This document shows positions 16,311-24,016 of a stretch of DNA of 64,000 nt, in pieces (position 1 is the first letter of the stretch; each line of letters begins with the position of its first letter). Below the pieces are notes generated by a model. The model was not told where the DNA came from. It saw nothing but the letters and a program-made list of their open reading frames with translations, and ran no database searches. The translations under genes were made by a program, and so were the position numbers. Origin of the DNA: Chitinophaga ginsengisegetis (GTDB taxonomy: Bacteria > Bacteroidota > Bacteroidia > Chitinophagales > Chitinophagaceae); assembly GCF_900168065.1 (NCBI RefSeq), contig NZ_FUZZ01000002.1, positions 558,001-622,000 of the forward strand, in the 5' to 3' direction.

Positions 16311-17981
16311 ATGAGAGACCAAATATCTGTTTTCTGTCGATTCGTATTCCTTATGCCGGTTTTACTGGTGTGCTGCCTGCTTAGCAACAAAGCCGGCGCC
16401 CAGAATACCCCTTTTGCGGTATCCTCTACCTGTGTAAACGATACTTCTTTTTTCCTGATCATCAATCCCGCCGGTATTGACTCTGTAAAATGGTTTTTTA
16501 ATGATCCCCCTTCGGGAGATAAAGATTCTTCCAGGAGCATGCGGGCGTATCATATTTATACCAGTACCGGCACTTACACCGATACCCTTATCGCCTGGCG
16601 CAATGGTGTTCCGGATACCACCATACAACCCGTTACCATCGTTACGCCCGTGATCTTCGACCTCGGCGACCAGGACATCACCCTGTGTGAAGGCGGCACC
16701 ATGACTTTGCAGGCGCCCATCATTCCCGGCGCTACGTACCTGTGGCAGGACAGCTCCACAGGCAGCAGCATCCTCGTGGATACTTCCGCTACCTATAAAG
16801 TAAAAATAAACGGCTGCCCGAACCCCGACTCGGTGAATGTTTTTTATACACCCATCCCGGAAATTGATCTCGGCAAAGACCTCATATTATGCACCGGCGA
16901 ACATATTGCGCTGGATGCTACCGCGCAAAACTGTACATATCTCTGGAGTACCGGTAATACAGAACCTACGCAGGATGTTTATACCTCCGGTACTTATCAC
17001 GTAGACGTATATCCGAAAGGATGTCCCACTGTGTCGGACGATATTACCATTACTTTCACCGGTGCCCCATATCCTTTTTCACTGGGACCGGATACCCTGC
17101 TGTGTCCCGGGGAAACGATCCGCGTGGCACCGGCCATCCCGGAGGCCACCAAATGGGAATGGAGTACCGGCGCTACTACGCCATCGGTAACCATCCGCAA
17201 CACCACTAACCTGTGGGCGCTGGTGGAAATCAACAACACTTGCAGCGTGGTAGATACCATCTTCATCAATTATAACCGGTTAAAAAAACTGGATCTCGGC
17301 AACGATACCAGCATCTGTAAAGGCAACTTCCTGGTGCTTACCGCCGATTTCGGCAACGGACAATATCTCTGGCAGGATGGCTCCGACCAGGCCACCTACT
17401 ATGTAACCAAGCCCGGCTTCTATTATGTGCATGCACAAATAGGCCGCTGCGAATCGATGGACAGCATCTCCGTAAAATTTGAAGATACCCTGCGGGTAAA
17501 CCTCGGCCCGGATACGCTGCTCTGCAGAAACGAAGTATACCAGCTGCGCGCCACCGGCGCTGGTGGCGGCACTTACAAGTGGCAGGACAGTACCAGCACA
17601 CCCATGTACACTGTTACCAGGCCCGGGTTTTATGCCATGGTGGCTACCAATAGCTGCGGAACATCTGTTGACTCGGTAGAAGTAAAATATCATGATTGCG
17701 AATGCCAGCTGTACTTCCCCACTGCCTTTTCACCTAACGGAGATGGACGAAATGATTATTTCCGGCCGGTATACCGGTGTCCCATATACGATTATACGCT
17801 CAGCATCTACAACCGCTGGGGAGAACGGATTTTCTATACTACCGATCCGCAGGTGGGCTGGAACGGGCGTGTGAACGGCACTTTGGCGGATATTGCCACT
17901 TATGTGTGGATAGTGGATTATAAAGAAGTGATCACCCGGTTTGCCGTGCATAAAACCGGCACTATTACTTTGGTGAACTAA
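16311..17981 (+). CDS. T9SS type B sorting domain protein with five Ig/PKD-like repeats
   Basis: The 556-residue protein has a signal peptide (MRDQISVFCRFVFLMPVLLVCCLLSNKAGA) and ends in the gliding-motility-associated C-terminal domain: LYFPTAFSPNGDGRNDYF...LSIYNRWGERIFYTT...GWNGRVNG...YVWIVDYK. That domain targets proteins to the type IX secretion system and the cell surface. Between them are five tandem repeats of about 80 residues, each opening with DLG-x-D-x-x-L/I-C and containing a Y-x-W-Q/S-D/T-G turn followed by GTY or GFY. Such proteins are usually surface adhesins or matrix parts; the ligand is unknown. Start at 16311 fits the signal peptide better than a TTG at 16212. Its end lies 3 bases from the convergent next gene. 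Confidence 0.88.
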   Translation: MRDQISVFCRFVFLMPVLLVCCLLSNKAGAQNTPFAVSSTCVNDTSFFLIINPAGIDSVKWFFNDPPSGDKDSSRSMRAYHIYTSTGTYTDTLIAWRNGVPDTTIQPVTIVTPVIFDLGDQDITLCEGGTMTLQAPIIPGATYLWQDSSTGSSILVDTSATYKVKINGCPNPDSVNVFYTPIPEIDLGKDLILCTGEHIALDATAQNCTYLWSTGNTEPTQDVYTSGTYHVDVYPKGCPTVSDDITITFTGAPYPFSLGPDTLLCPGETIRVAPAIPEATKWEWSTGATTPSVTIRNTTNLWALVEINNTCSVVDTIFINYNRLKKLDLGNDTSICKGNFLVLTADFGNGQYLWQDGSDQATYYVTKPGFYYVHAQIGRCESMDSISVKFEDTLRVNLGPDTLLCRNEVYQLRATGAGGGTYKWQDSTSTPMYTVTRPGFYAMVATNSCGTSVDSVEVKYHDCECQLYFPTAFSPNGDGRNDYFRPVYRCPIYDYTLSIYNRWGERIFYTTDPQVGWNGRVNGTLADIATYVWIVDYKEVITRFAVHKTGTITLVN

Positions 17982-17984
17982 CAG

Positions 17985-18935
17985 TTACTGCGCGCCCGTA
18001 AAATTCAGGAACTTAGCGGCAAACACGGCTGTCTCCCTTTTTTTGAAGGGCACATTCCAGGTGCCGTTATAGGTAACCAGCGCGGGGATCAGGAGACCGT
18101 TGTATTTGGTCATCTGCACATTCATCTTCACATTAAAATCAAACAACATCGTTTTGTAAGACAGGGCATATTTACGGCCAACGATCTCAAAGTTCTCTTT
18201 ATTAAACCAGGTGATCAGCTCGTCGATTACCACGTCTGCCCTGTCGATGCGGCTCAGGCCGGGCTTTGTTCTGGCAGTAAACACATAGCAGGAGGTGCCG
18301 TCCACATAGTTTTCGGCAGTGATGGAAAAATCGTAGTACCGCATTACCTCGCTGTTGAAGATGGCTACTTTGGGCCCTACGATGGGCACACCACGGATAG
18401 GTTTCCCGGGGTTAAAGATCAGTTGTTTCAGCTGCGCCTTATGCCGGGCGAGGCTGCCGCTGGAGCGGTCGGGATCTTCGCCTGATTCATCGGTGCACAC
18501 AGTGCCTTTGGTAAAGAAAAGGTTAGCGTATAATTCGGCTGTATAATAATTATAATTTCCTTTGCGGGTATAGAAGTCGCCGGTTACTTTTTCGTTAGAA
18601 ACCTGCATGGTGCGGCATTTCCCTTTCATTTCCTGGTGGGTTTGATTATACAGGGAAGCCTGTACCTGGGCCTTTTTGCCAAGTACCTGGATATCGTTGA
18701 TGGCATCAAAGCCTACGATATGCAGGTTTTTGAATGCGCGGTAAAAGGTGGTGTCATCTTCCACCCTTTTAATAAAGCTGTTAACGTCGAAGCCTATACG
18801 CTTTGCGGCTACAATAACTTCATCCAGGTTAATCGTCATTCCTTTATAGCGGGCTGTGTCCTGAGCGTTGAGTTGTAAACATTGTAACAGGCTGAGGGCA
18901 ATGGTTCCGGCTATACTTTTCCAAAAATGTGACAT
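17985..18935 (-). CDS. Secreted protein of unknown function, 316 aa
   Basis: Not recognised. The first 24 residues are a signal peptide (SIAGTIALSLLQCLQLNAQ). The rest is beta-rich with no membrane helix: TINLDEVIVAAKRIGFDVNSFIKRVEDDTTFYRAFKNLHI near the N-terminus, a conserved-looking FYTRKGNYNYYTAELYANLFFTKG segment, and a C-terminal stretch IVGRKYALSYKTMLFDFNVKMNVQM. The phrase LDEVIV resembles the end of a carboxypeptidase-regulatory-like region but too little is there to claim it. Single gene, with strong terminators upstream. Periplasmic or outer-membrane-associated location is an inference from the signal peptide. Confidence 0.75.
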   Translation of the reverse strand: MSHFWKSIAGTIALSLLQCLQLNAQDTARYKGMTINLDEVIVAAKRIGFDVNSFIKRVEDDTTFYRAFKNLHIVGFDAINDIQVLGKKAQVQASLYNQTHQEMKGKCRTMQVSNEKVTGDFYTRKGNYNYYTAELYANLFFTKGTVCTDESGEDPDRSSGSLARHKAQLKQLIFNPGKPIRGVPIVGPKVAIFNSEVMRYYDFSITAENYVDGTSCYVFTARTKPGLSRIDRADVVIDELITWFNKENFEIVGRKYALSYKTMLFDFNVKMNVQMTKYNGLLIPALVTYNGTWNVPFKKRETAVFAAKFLNFTGAQ

Positions 18936-18982
18936 AGCTGCAATTTAGTAAAAAAGAGCAAAGTGGATGCCAGGCAAATACT

Positions 18983-19031
18983 AAAAACAGAAAGCCGTTG
19001 CAAGTATCACTTGCAACAGCTTTCTGTTTTT
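18983..19031. terminator. Strong bidirectional terminator
   Basis: AAAAACAGAAAGC and ACTTGCAAC pair with GTTGCAAGT and GCTTTCTGTTTTT across 18983-19031, about 22 bp of stem with a 3-base loop and one mismatched pair, flanked by A and T runs. On the minus strand it ends the RskA-like gene at 19068. Confidence 0.9.
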
Positions 19032-19035
19032 CTTT

Positions 19036-19066
19036 AAAAGGAGATAGAGAAGACCTATCTCTTTTT
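19036..19066 (-). terminator. Second hairpin just after the RskA-like gene
   Basis: GAGATAG (19041-19047) and CTATCTC (19055-19061) form a perfect 7-bp stem flanked by A and T runs, directly beyond the stop at 19068. Together with 18983-19031 it makes a tandem terminator. Confidence 0.65.
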
Positions 19067-19067
19067 A

Positions 19068-19607
19068 TCAACCGGGGATTTTTCCGGCCACATACATTTG
19101 TTCCATAGTAGGCTGCAGCGCACCACCTTTTTTCTCCAGTGTAACAGCAAACATTTGTGCTTTGCCAGTTACTTTCATTTTCTGGAGGAGGCTGGCTGTA
19201 TCACCCATTTCGAACACGCCCATATCAACCGGTTTGCCATCTACGATAGCCCAGAGCTGATACTGTTTGTCGGCAGTTGGTTCTGGCAGTTTGTTAACTT
19301 TCAGATACACTTCCTGACTTTGCGGGTTCCAGAATACAGTAGCTAATGCTTCAGGGAACGCTTTGGTACCTGGCATCGGCACTTTCAGAACTTTAGGATC
19401 CTGGAGAATATCCAGAGATTCCTGCATTTGTTTGGTCTTGGACAAAATGGAGTTCTGTGATACGAGTAAAGACTGGTATTTGTCTTTGTACTCCTTGAAT
19501 TCCTTGTACCGGTTAAAGTACACATAATTCAGAATAAGACTTCCCACCAGCAGCACGGCGGCGATGGTGGCAAGCCATTTCCAGGATAGGTTTTTAGTTT
19601 CTTGCAT
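19068..19607 (-). CDS. RskA-type anti-sigma-K C-terminal domain protein lacking the sigma-binding part
   Basis: The 179 residues start directly with a membrane helix (about 9-30, WKWLATIAAVLLVGSLILNYVYF), then a coiled stretch, then the RskA extracytoplasmic domain (about 65-179: ATVFWNPQSQEVYLKVNKLPEP...KQYQLWAIVDGKPVDMGVFE...FAVTLEKKGGALQPTMEQMYVAGKI). This closely parallels the last 180 residues of its neighbour at 19878-20801, so it looks like a partial gene duplication. It lacks the cytoplasmic N-terminal region of about 110 residues that would hold the sigma factor, so it may modulate the full-length protein or sense a signal without binding sigma. It is 270 bases downstream of the neighbour. 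Confidence 0.8.
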   Translation of the reverse strand: MQETKNLSWKWLATIAAVLLVGSLILNYVYFNRYKEFKEYKDKYQSLLVSQNSILSKTKQMQESLDILQDPKVLKVPMPGTKAFPEALATVFWNPQSQEVYLKVNKLPEPTADKQYQLWAIVDGKPVDMGVFEMGDTASLLQKMKVTGKAQMFAVTLEKKGGALQPTMEQMYVAGKIPG

Positions 19608-19877
19608 GGATACTACTTTTGGTTGTTGCAGGTCTTGATCGGGTACAGGTTAACCCTCCTGCAAATTGGTTTCATTATTGAATTGTGTGAATAAACGTGT
19701 TTTTGGATATAGTTTAGGTACTTAAATACTAACGGATTTCACAACACGACAAAACGGAACATGATCACGCCTTCTGCTTTCACGGATATTTTTCTATAAT
19801 AGTTATTTCTCTTTGAAAATGGTTAATCGGGGCGCCGGTAAAGGCGATATACTCATTTATAATAAACAAATCCGGCG

Positions 19878-20801
19878 TTAGTTTGCCAGTTTTGCCGACA
19901 TGCATACCTGGTCCATACTTGGGTCGGGGCTGCCGCCTTTCTTTTCAAGCGTAATGGCGAAGCCCTGTGCAACCGCTACTGCTTTCATTTGTTGTAACAG
20001 TTGTGAGGCATCGGCGCCGGTGAGAAAAATACCTGCATCCACCAGCTTCTTATTCACAATGGCCCATAGCTGGAATTGTTTACCGGCCGGAGGTACAGGC
20101 ATCAGTTGCGCCTGGAGGTATACGGCCTGTGTTTTTGCATTCCATCCTACAGCTACCAGGTTGCCTGCATATTTGCCGCCACCGGGGATTTTTGTCCATT
20201 TAAAATCGGGATTATTCAGGGGGTCCACATCTGCCACCACATTGCCGGGCGTTTCCTTTAAACTGGTCAGCGCCTGCTGTTCCTTATCTGCTTCCAGTTT
20301 TTCTTTGGTGGCTATCAGCGACTGGTAACGGCTTTTATAATCAGTGGATTTCCGGAAGAAAAAGAAATTCATGAACACACTGCCCAGCAACAAGACTACG
20401 ATGGCGGCGGTCAGGTACTTCCAGATCCGGTCATTTGATTTCTTGGCCACTGGCAGCTGTTTTACCGGGGTTTCCCTGGCTGGTTGCTGCGTTTGTTTTT
20501 TCTGTTTTCCGTTCAGGGGTGTGGGGATTGGTGCACGCAGTTCATCCGGCAGCAGGTCGTTTCCTTCCTGCGTGTTTTCCTGACGGATAATTTCCACCAG
20601 CCGTTCCTTGATGCCGTGAGGAGGTGCTATTGCATACAGCTGTACAAAACGCTCCTTGTCGTGCTGCAATGAATCCACTGCAGCTTTAACGTCGGGGTAT
20701 TGAGATACGGCCGTTTCTACCTCACCTTGTTCTGCTTCCGGTAACATACCGAATACATAGCTTTCAAGGATTCCGGATGATATGTATCGTTGTACATCCA
20801 C
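19878..20801 (-). CDS. Anti-sigma factor, RskA family, membrane-bound
   Basis: This 307-residue protein is the expected partner of the ECF sigma factor just upstream (12-base gap). The cytoplasmic N-terminus (about 1-90, YISSGILESYVFGMLPEAEQGEVETAVSQYPDVKAAVDSL) has the anti-sigma helical pattern. A basic, Gln/Pro-rich linker leads to one membrane helix (about 126-145, YLTAAIVVLLLGSVFMNFFFF), then a coiled-coil and the RskA domain (VGWNAKTQAVYLQAQLMPVPPAGKQFQLWAIVNKKLVDAGIF). Proteolysis of such proteins frees the sigma factor; the triggering signal is not known. The C-terminal half is paralogous to the gene at 19068. Confidence 0.85.
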   Translation of the reverse strand: MDVQRYISSGILESYVFGMLPEAEQGEVETAVSQYPDVKAAVDSLQHDKERFVQLYAIAPPHGIKERLVEIIRQENTQEGNDLLPDELRAPIPTPLNGKQKKQTQQPARETPVKQLPVAKKSNDRIWKYLTAAIVVLLLGSVFMNFFFFRKSTDYKSRYQSLIATKEKLEADKEQQALTSLKETPGNVVADVDPLNNPDFKWTKIPGGGKYAGNLVAVGWNAKTQAVYLQAQLMPVPPAGKQFQLWAIVNKKLVDAGIFLTGADASQLLQQMKAVAVAQGFAITLEKKGGSPDPSMDQVCMSAKLAN

Positions 20802-20813
20802 TATTTCTTATAA

Positions 20814-21365
20814 TTACAATTGTTTTAACAGTGTTCTCAATTGTATGATAGCATTGCGCATGCGGGTTTTCACGGTGCCCAATGGTATTTCAAGGGACCT
20901 GGCTATTTCTTCCTGGGTATGTCCCTTGAAGTAAGCCATGTCTATAATAATTCGTTGATCTTTTTGAAGCTTTTCAATCACTTTGGTTAAACCAAGATGG
21001 TCCACGGATAAGTGTACCGCCAGCTGTGGTTCATACATCAGTGCCACACTGTTTACATCCTGTACGCGCTGTTCCAGTTTATGATTTTTTGAGCGAAGAC
21101 TGTCGATTGCTGTGTTGCGGGTAATATTCAGCATCCAGGTAAATAACCTGCCTTTGGAGGCATCATAGCGGTCAATATTCCGCCAGATCTTTACAAATAC
21201 TTCCTGTAGTACATCTCCCGCTGCGGCTTCTTCTCCTACTACTTTCAGGGCTACGCCATATAAAGCAGGTGAATAATGATCATACAAATAAGTGAATATC
21301 TTTTCATCCCTGGCCATAAGGCCCTGAATCAATTCAACTTCAGTGTATGTTAAGGTAGCTCCCAA
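20814..21365 (-). CDS. ECF RNA polymerase sigma factor, SigK-like
   Basis: The 183-residue protein has sigma region 2 (about 25-95: FTYLYDHYSPALYGVALKVV...DVLQEVFVKIWRNIDRYDASKGRLFTWMLNITRNTAIDSLR) and region 4 (about 125-183: EKLQKDQRIIIDMAYFKGHTQEEIARSLEIPLGTVKTRMRNAIIQLRTLL). The region-4 helix-turn-helix and the RskA partner next door place it in the SigK group (ECF19-like). The gene order sigma, RskA, RskA-like suggests one transcript. Its target promoters are not recognisable here. Confidence 0.9.
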   Translation of the reverse strand: MGATLTYTEVELIQGLMARDEKIFTYLYDHYSPALYGVALKVVGEEAAAGDVLQEVFVKIWRNIDRYDASKGRLFTWMLNITRNTAIDSLRSKNHKLEQRVQDVNSVALMYEPQLAVHLSVDHLGLTKVIEKLQKDQRIIIDMAYFKGHTQEEIARSLEIPLGTVKTRMRNAIIQLRTLLKQL

Positions 21366-21436
21366 GTTTGAGGATATGGATGTTATACTTTATGATACCA
21401 AAATAACAGGTTTTCTTTACATTACAAAATTATTTC

Positions 21437-22021
21437 CTATTTAGGGAAAGTCATCTTGTAATCTACTCTTATTTTGCCTTTGGTAATGTCTTCGAGCTTA
21501 CTTTTCAACATTCTGCGCTTTAATGGCTTCAGGTGATCGATGAATAAAACACCGTCGATGTGATCATACTCATGGAGGATTACCCGGGCAGTCACACCAG
21601 TGAATGTTCTTTCATGCGGGGTAAAGTTCTCGTCCACATAGCTCAGGGTAACCGTTTCCGCCCTGTTTACATCTTCCCGTACCTTCGGAATACTCAAACA
21701 TCCTTCATTATATGCCCAGTCTTTCCCGCCGGTTTCCACGATATGCGCGTTAATAAACACTCCTTTCACGCCTTCATCTCCGGGATAATCGTTCTTTTCG
21801 TCTTCTTCCAGGTTGTGAATAATCTGCTCACTGTCTACCACAAACAGCCGGATCGCCTTATTTACCTGCGGGGCGGCAATGCCCACGCCGTTGGAACCAT
21901 ACATGGTTTCCCACATATTGGCAATCAATTCCTTCAGGTTAGGATATTCAGGAGTGATGTCTTCTGCTACTTTTCTCAATACCGGGTGACCGTAAGCTAC
22001 AATTGGCAAAATCATGTTCAA
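21437..22021 (-). CDS. def: Peptide deformylase
   Basis: Def removes the formyl group from the N-terminal methionine of new proteins. The 194-residue protein has all three active-site motifs: GVGIAAPQ (motif 1), EGCLSIP (motif 2, metal-binding Cys) and HEYDH (motif 3, two metal-binding His and the catalytic Glu). The insert between motifs 1 and 2 (DSEQIIHNLEEDEKNDYPGDEGVKG) is longer than in the E. coli protein, as in type-II-like or phylum-specific forms. An exact TATCTTTG box lies 18 bases before the start. Met3 is a possible alternative start. Confidence 0.95.
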   Translation of the reverse strand: MNMILPIVAYGHPVLRKVAEDITPEYPNLKELIANMWETMYGSNGVGIAAPQVNKAIRLFVVDSEQIIHNLEEDEKNDYPGDEGVKGVFINAHIVETGGKDWAYNEGCLSIPKVREDVNRAETVTLSYVDENFTPHERTFTGVTARVILHEYDHIDGVLFIDHLKPLKRRMLKSKLEDITKGKIRVDYKMTFPK

Positions 22022-22038
22022 ATACTTGGTTTAATCCG

Positions 22039-22046
22039 CAAAGATA
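22039..22046 (-). promoter_or_regulatory. -7 promoter box of def (TATCTTTG)
   Basis: An exact TAnnTTTG match on the minus strand followed by CGG, 17 bases upstream of the def start. Confidence 0.55.
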
Positions 22047-22083
22047 GACAATTTCGGAGTTAAGCGGATGTTGTCTTGCCCCC

Positions 22084-22110
22084 GATTAGCCTGATTAAGC
22101 TGATTTTTTA
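22084..22110. repeat. 9-bp periodic GATTA repeat, three units
   Basis: GATTAGCCT, GATTAAGCT and GATTTTTTA follow each other directly between ruvX and def. Related arrays lie at 32037-32089 and in the arms of the hairpin at 46820-46997. Confidence 0.6.
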
Positions 22111-22117
22111 TATGTTA

Positions 22118-22531
22118 TTATATTTTATTACGGAGATATTCCTGCAGTATGATAGTGGCACTGATCTCATCAACGAGGGCCTTATTCCGGCGGTCCATTT
22201 TCTTCAGACCGCTGTCGATCATCGTCTGGAAAGCCATTTTGGAGGTAAAACGCTCGTCCACCGTTACAACAGGGATATCCGGGAAGTTCTTTTTAATGAT
22301 ACGGATACACTCCGTAACCAGTGCAGTAGCATCTGTTGCGTTGCCATCCAGCCCTTTGGGCTCCCCTATTACAATCGTTTCCACCTGTTCGGCGGCGAAG
22401 TATTTTTTCAGGAAAGGGATCAGGTCATGCGTGGCAACGGTGGTAAGCCCGGTGGCAATCATCTGTAAAGGGTCTGTTACGGCCAGTCCCGTTCTCTTTT
22501 TTCCGTAATCTATTGCCATCAGGCGGGCCAT
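22118..22531 (-). CDS. ruvX: Holliday junction resolvase-like / pre-16S rRNA nuclease YqgF
   Basis: The 137 residues match the YqgF/RuvX family, an RNase H-fold nuclease linked to 16S rRNA 5' end maturation. Visible motifs are the first acidic strand MAIDYGKKRTGLAVTD, IVIGEPKGLDGNAT, and VVTVDERFTSKMA with the second acidic residue, then the last Asp in ALVDEISATIILQEYL. It follows the prenyltransferase gene by 26 bases on the same strand and probably shares its transcript. Confidence 0.92.
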   Translation of the reverse strand: MARLMAIDYGKKRTGLAVTDPLQMIATGLTTVATHDLIPFLKKYFAAEQVETIVIGEPKGLDGNATDATALVTECIRIIKKNFPDIPVVTVDERFTSKMAFQTMIDSGLKKMDRRNKALVDEISATIILQEYLRNKI

Positions 22532-22557
22532 ATCGTATCTTTTAGCAGGGTGTTGGG

Positions 22558-23424
22558 TTAATGAAAAACGAGCATATCCGTGATCGCAAAAACAGCGAAC
22601 ACCACGCTCGCAATCCCGTTGGTAGTCATAAACATAATATTGATCTTACTGAGATCATCGGGTTTTACCAGCAAATGCTGCGAAACCAGCATCACCACAA
22701 AAACAGCGGCTCCTATCCAGTAGATCCAGTGAAAATTGCCGGTTAAGCCGATAGTTACTACCAGCGCCGCGGCTATCACATGGAGTAATTCAGAAAAACG
22801 CAGGGCGCCGGAAAGTCCCAGCCACGCGGGGATGGAATTCAGCTGCTGCGATTTATCAAAGTCTTCATCCTGCAGGGAGTAAATAATGTCAAAACCGGAT
22901 ACCCAGCACAGCACCAGCAAAGATACCAGCACCGGTAACAGCGCAAAACTGGCGGTTACTGCCAGGTAAGCGCCAATCGGCGCCAGCGCTAATCCTACAC
23001 CCAGCACCAGGTGGCAAAGAGCGGTAAAGCGCTTGGTGTAGCTATATCCCAGCACCACCAGCAAAGCTACCGGCGACAGGTAAAAGCACACGGGGTTGAT
23101 AAACCAGGTGGTGAGAATAAATAATACCACATTGGCTATAATAAAAAACAAGGCATTTTTGGGAGATATGATACCGGCTGGTATTTCCCTTTTCGCCGTA
23201 CGTGGATTGAGCTTGTCGATATCCACATCCAGCCACCGGTTAAACGCCATCGCCGCACTGCGTGCAAACACCATACACAGCACTACCAGCGCAAATGTAA
23301 CCCAGTTAAGGCCGCCGCCGCCTTTGGTGATAGCCATAAAAAAGCCGGTGAGGGCAAAAGGCATGGCAAAGATCGTGTGACTGAACTTTACCAGCGATAA
23401 ATACTTGTTGACCGTAGAAATCAT
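22558..23424 (-). CDS. UbiA-family polyprenyltransferase (menaquinone-pathway type)
   Basis: The 288-residue membrane protein has about eight hydrophobic helices and both Asp-rich UbiA motifs: AFNRWLDVDIDKLNPRT (first, about residue 62-78) and DIIYSLQDEDFD (second). It attaches a polyprenyl chain to an aromatic acceptor. It resembles the group annotated as 4-hydroxybenzoate polyprenyltransferase or MqnP. Since Bacteroidota make menaquinone, a menaquinone role such as the futalosine-pathway MqnP is more likely than ubiquinone synthesis, but that is an inference. It starts 12 bases after the SpoU gene ends. Confidence 0.85.
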   Translation of the reverse strand: MISTVNKYLSLVKFSHTIFAMPFALTGFFMAITKGGGGLNWVTFALVVLCMVFARSAAMAFNRWLDVDIDKLNPRTAKREIPAGIISPKNALFFIIANVVLFILTTWFINPVCFYLSPVALLVVLGYSYTKRFTALCHLVLGVGLALAPIGAYLAVTASFALLPVLVSLLVLCWVSGFDIIYSLQDEDFDKSQQLNSIPAWLGLSGALRFSELLHVIAAALVVTIGLTGNFHWIYWIGAAVFVVMLVSQHLLVKPDDLSKINIMFMTTNGIASVVFAVFAITDMLVFH

Positions 23425-23436
23425 ATAATTAGTCCT

Positions 23437-23970
23437 TTAAGCCTTCTTCAATTTTACAAAGATATCCCAAACCACAATACCGGTACTCACAGAAATATTT
23501 AAGGAATGCTTCATGCCCAGCTGGGGAATTTCAATACAACCATCCACCAGCTTCATTACTTCCCCGTCTACCCCGCTCACTTCATTCCCAAAAACCAGCG
23601 CCAGCGGCTGATCCGCAGGTGGTACAAAACTGTTTAGCATATAACTGTTCACCGCCTGCTCGATGGCCATCACCCGGTATCCGGCTGTTTTCAGCTCCTG
23701 TACAGCACTCACCGTGGTATCAAAATACTGCCACTCCACCGTTTCGGTAGCGCCCAACGCCGTTTTATTGATATCGCGGTGCGGCGGCACCGGCGTATAG
23801 CCACAAAGAATGATTCCCTGTACAAGGAATGCATCCGCCGTACGGAACACCGACCCCACATTGTGCATGCTGCGTATATTATCCAGTACCAGTACAATAG
23901 GCGTTTTATCGGCAGCCTTGAACTCTTCCACCGTTTTACGGCCCAGTTCATCCATGCTTAATTTTCTCAT
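23437..23970 (-). CDS. RNA 2'-O-methyltransferase, SpoU/TrmH family
   Basis: The 177-residue protein has the SPOUT knot: VLVLDNIRSMHNVGSVFRTADAF (motif 1), LALVFGNEVSGVDGEVMKLVDG (motif 2) and IPQLGMKHSLNISVSTGIVVWD (motif 3 with the SAM-binding knot). There is no N-terminal L30e-like substrate domain, so it is the short form. The start at 23970 was chosen because the Bacteroidota promoter box TATCTTTG lies at 23977-23984; a longer frame to 24072 would run into mutS on the other strand. Probable first gene of a SpoU-ubiA-ruvX transcript. tRNA versus rRNA target not decidable. Confidence 0.9.
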   Translation of the reverse strand: MRKLSMDELGRKTVEEFKAADKTPIVLVLDNIRSMHNVGSVFRTADAFLVQGIILCGYTPVPPHRDINKTALGATETVEWQYFDTTVSAVQELKTAGYRVMAIEQAVNSYMLNSFVPPADQPLALVFGNEVSGVDGEVMKLVDGCIEIPQLGMKHSLNISVSTGIVVWDIFVKLKKA

Positions 23971-23976
23971 CACCTG

Positions 23977-23984
23977 CAAAGATA
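23977..23984 (-). promoter_or_regulatory. -7 box of the SpoU gene (TATCTTTG)
   Basis: An exact TAnnTTTG match ends six bases before the ATG at 23970, implying an almost leaderless mRNA. Confidence 0.5.
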
Positions 23985-24004
23985 ATAGGATGGGATGAGT
24001 TTTA

Positions 24005-24012
24005 TATATTTG
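24005..24012 (+). promoter_or_regulatory. -7 box of mutS (TATATTTG)
   Basis: An exact TAnnTTTG match ends four bases before the mutS ATG at 24017. The expected start site would be at or next to the ATG, so mutS mRNA may be leaderless. Confidence 0.5.
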
Positions 24013-24016
24013 CGGC

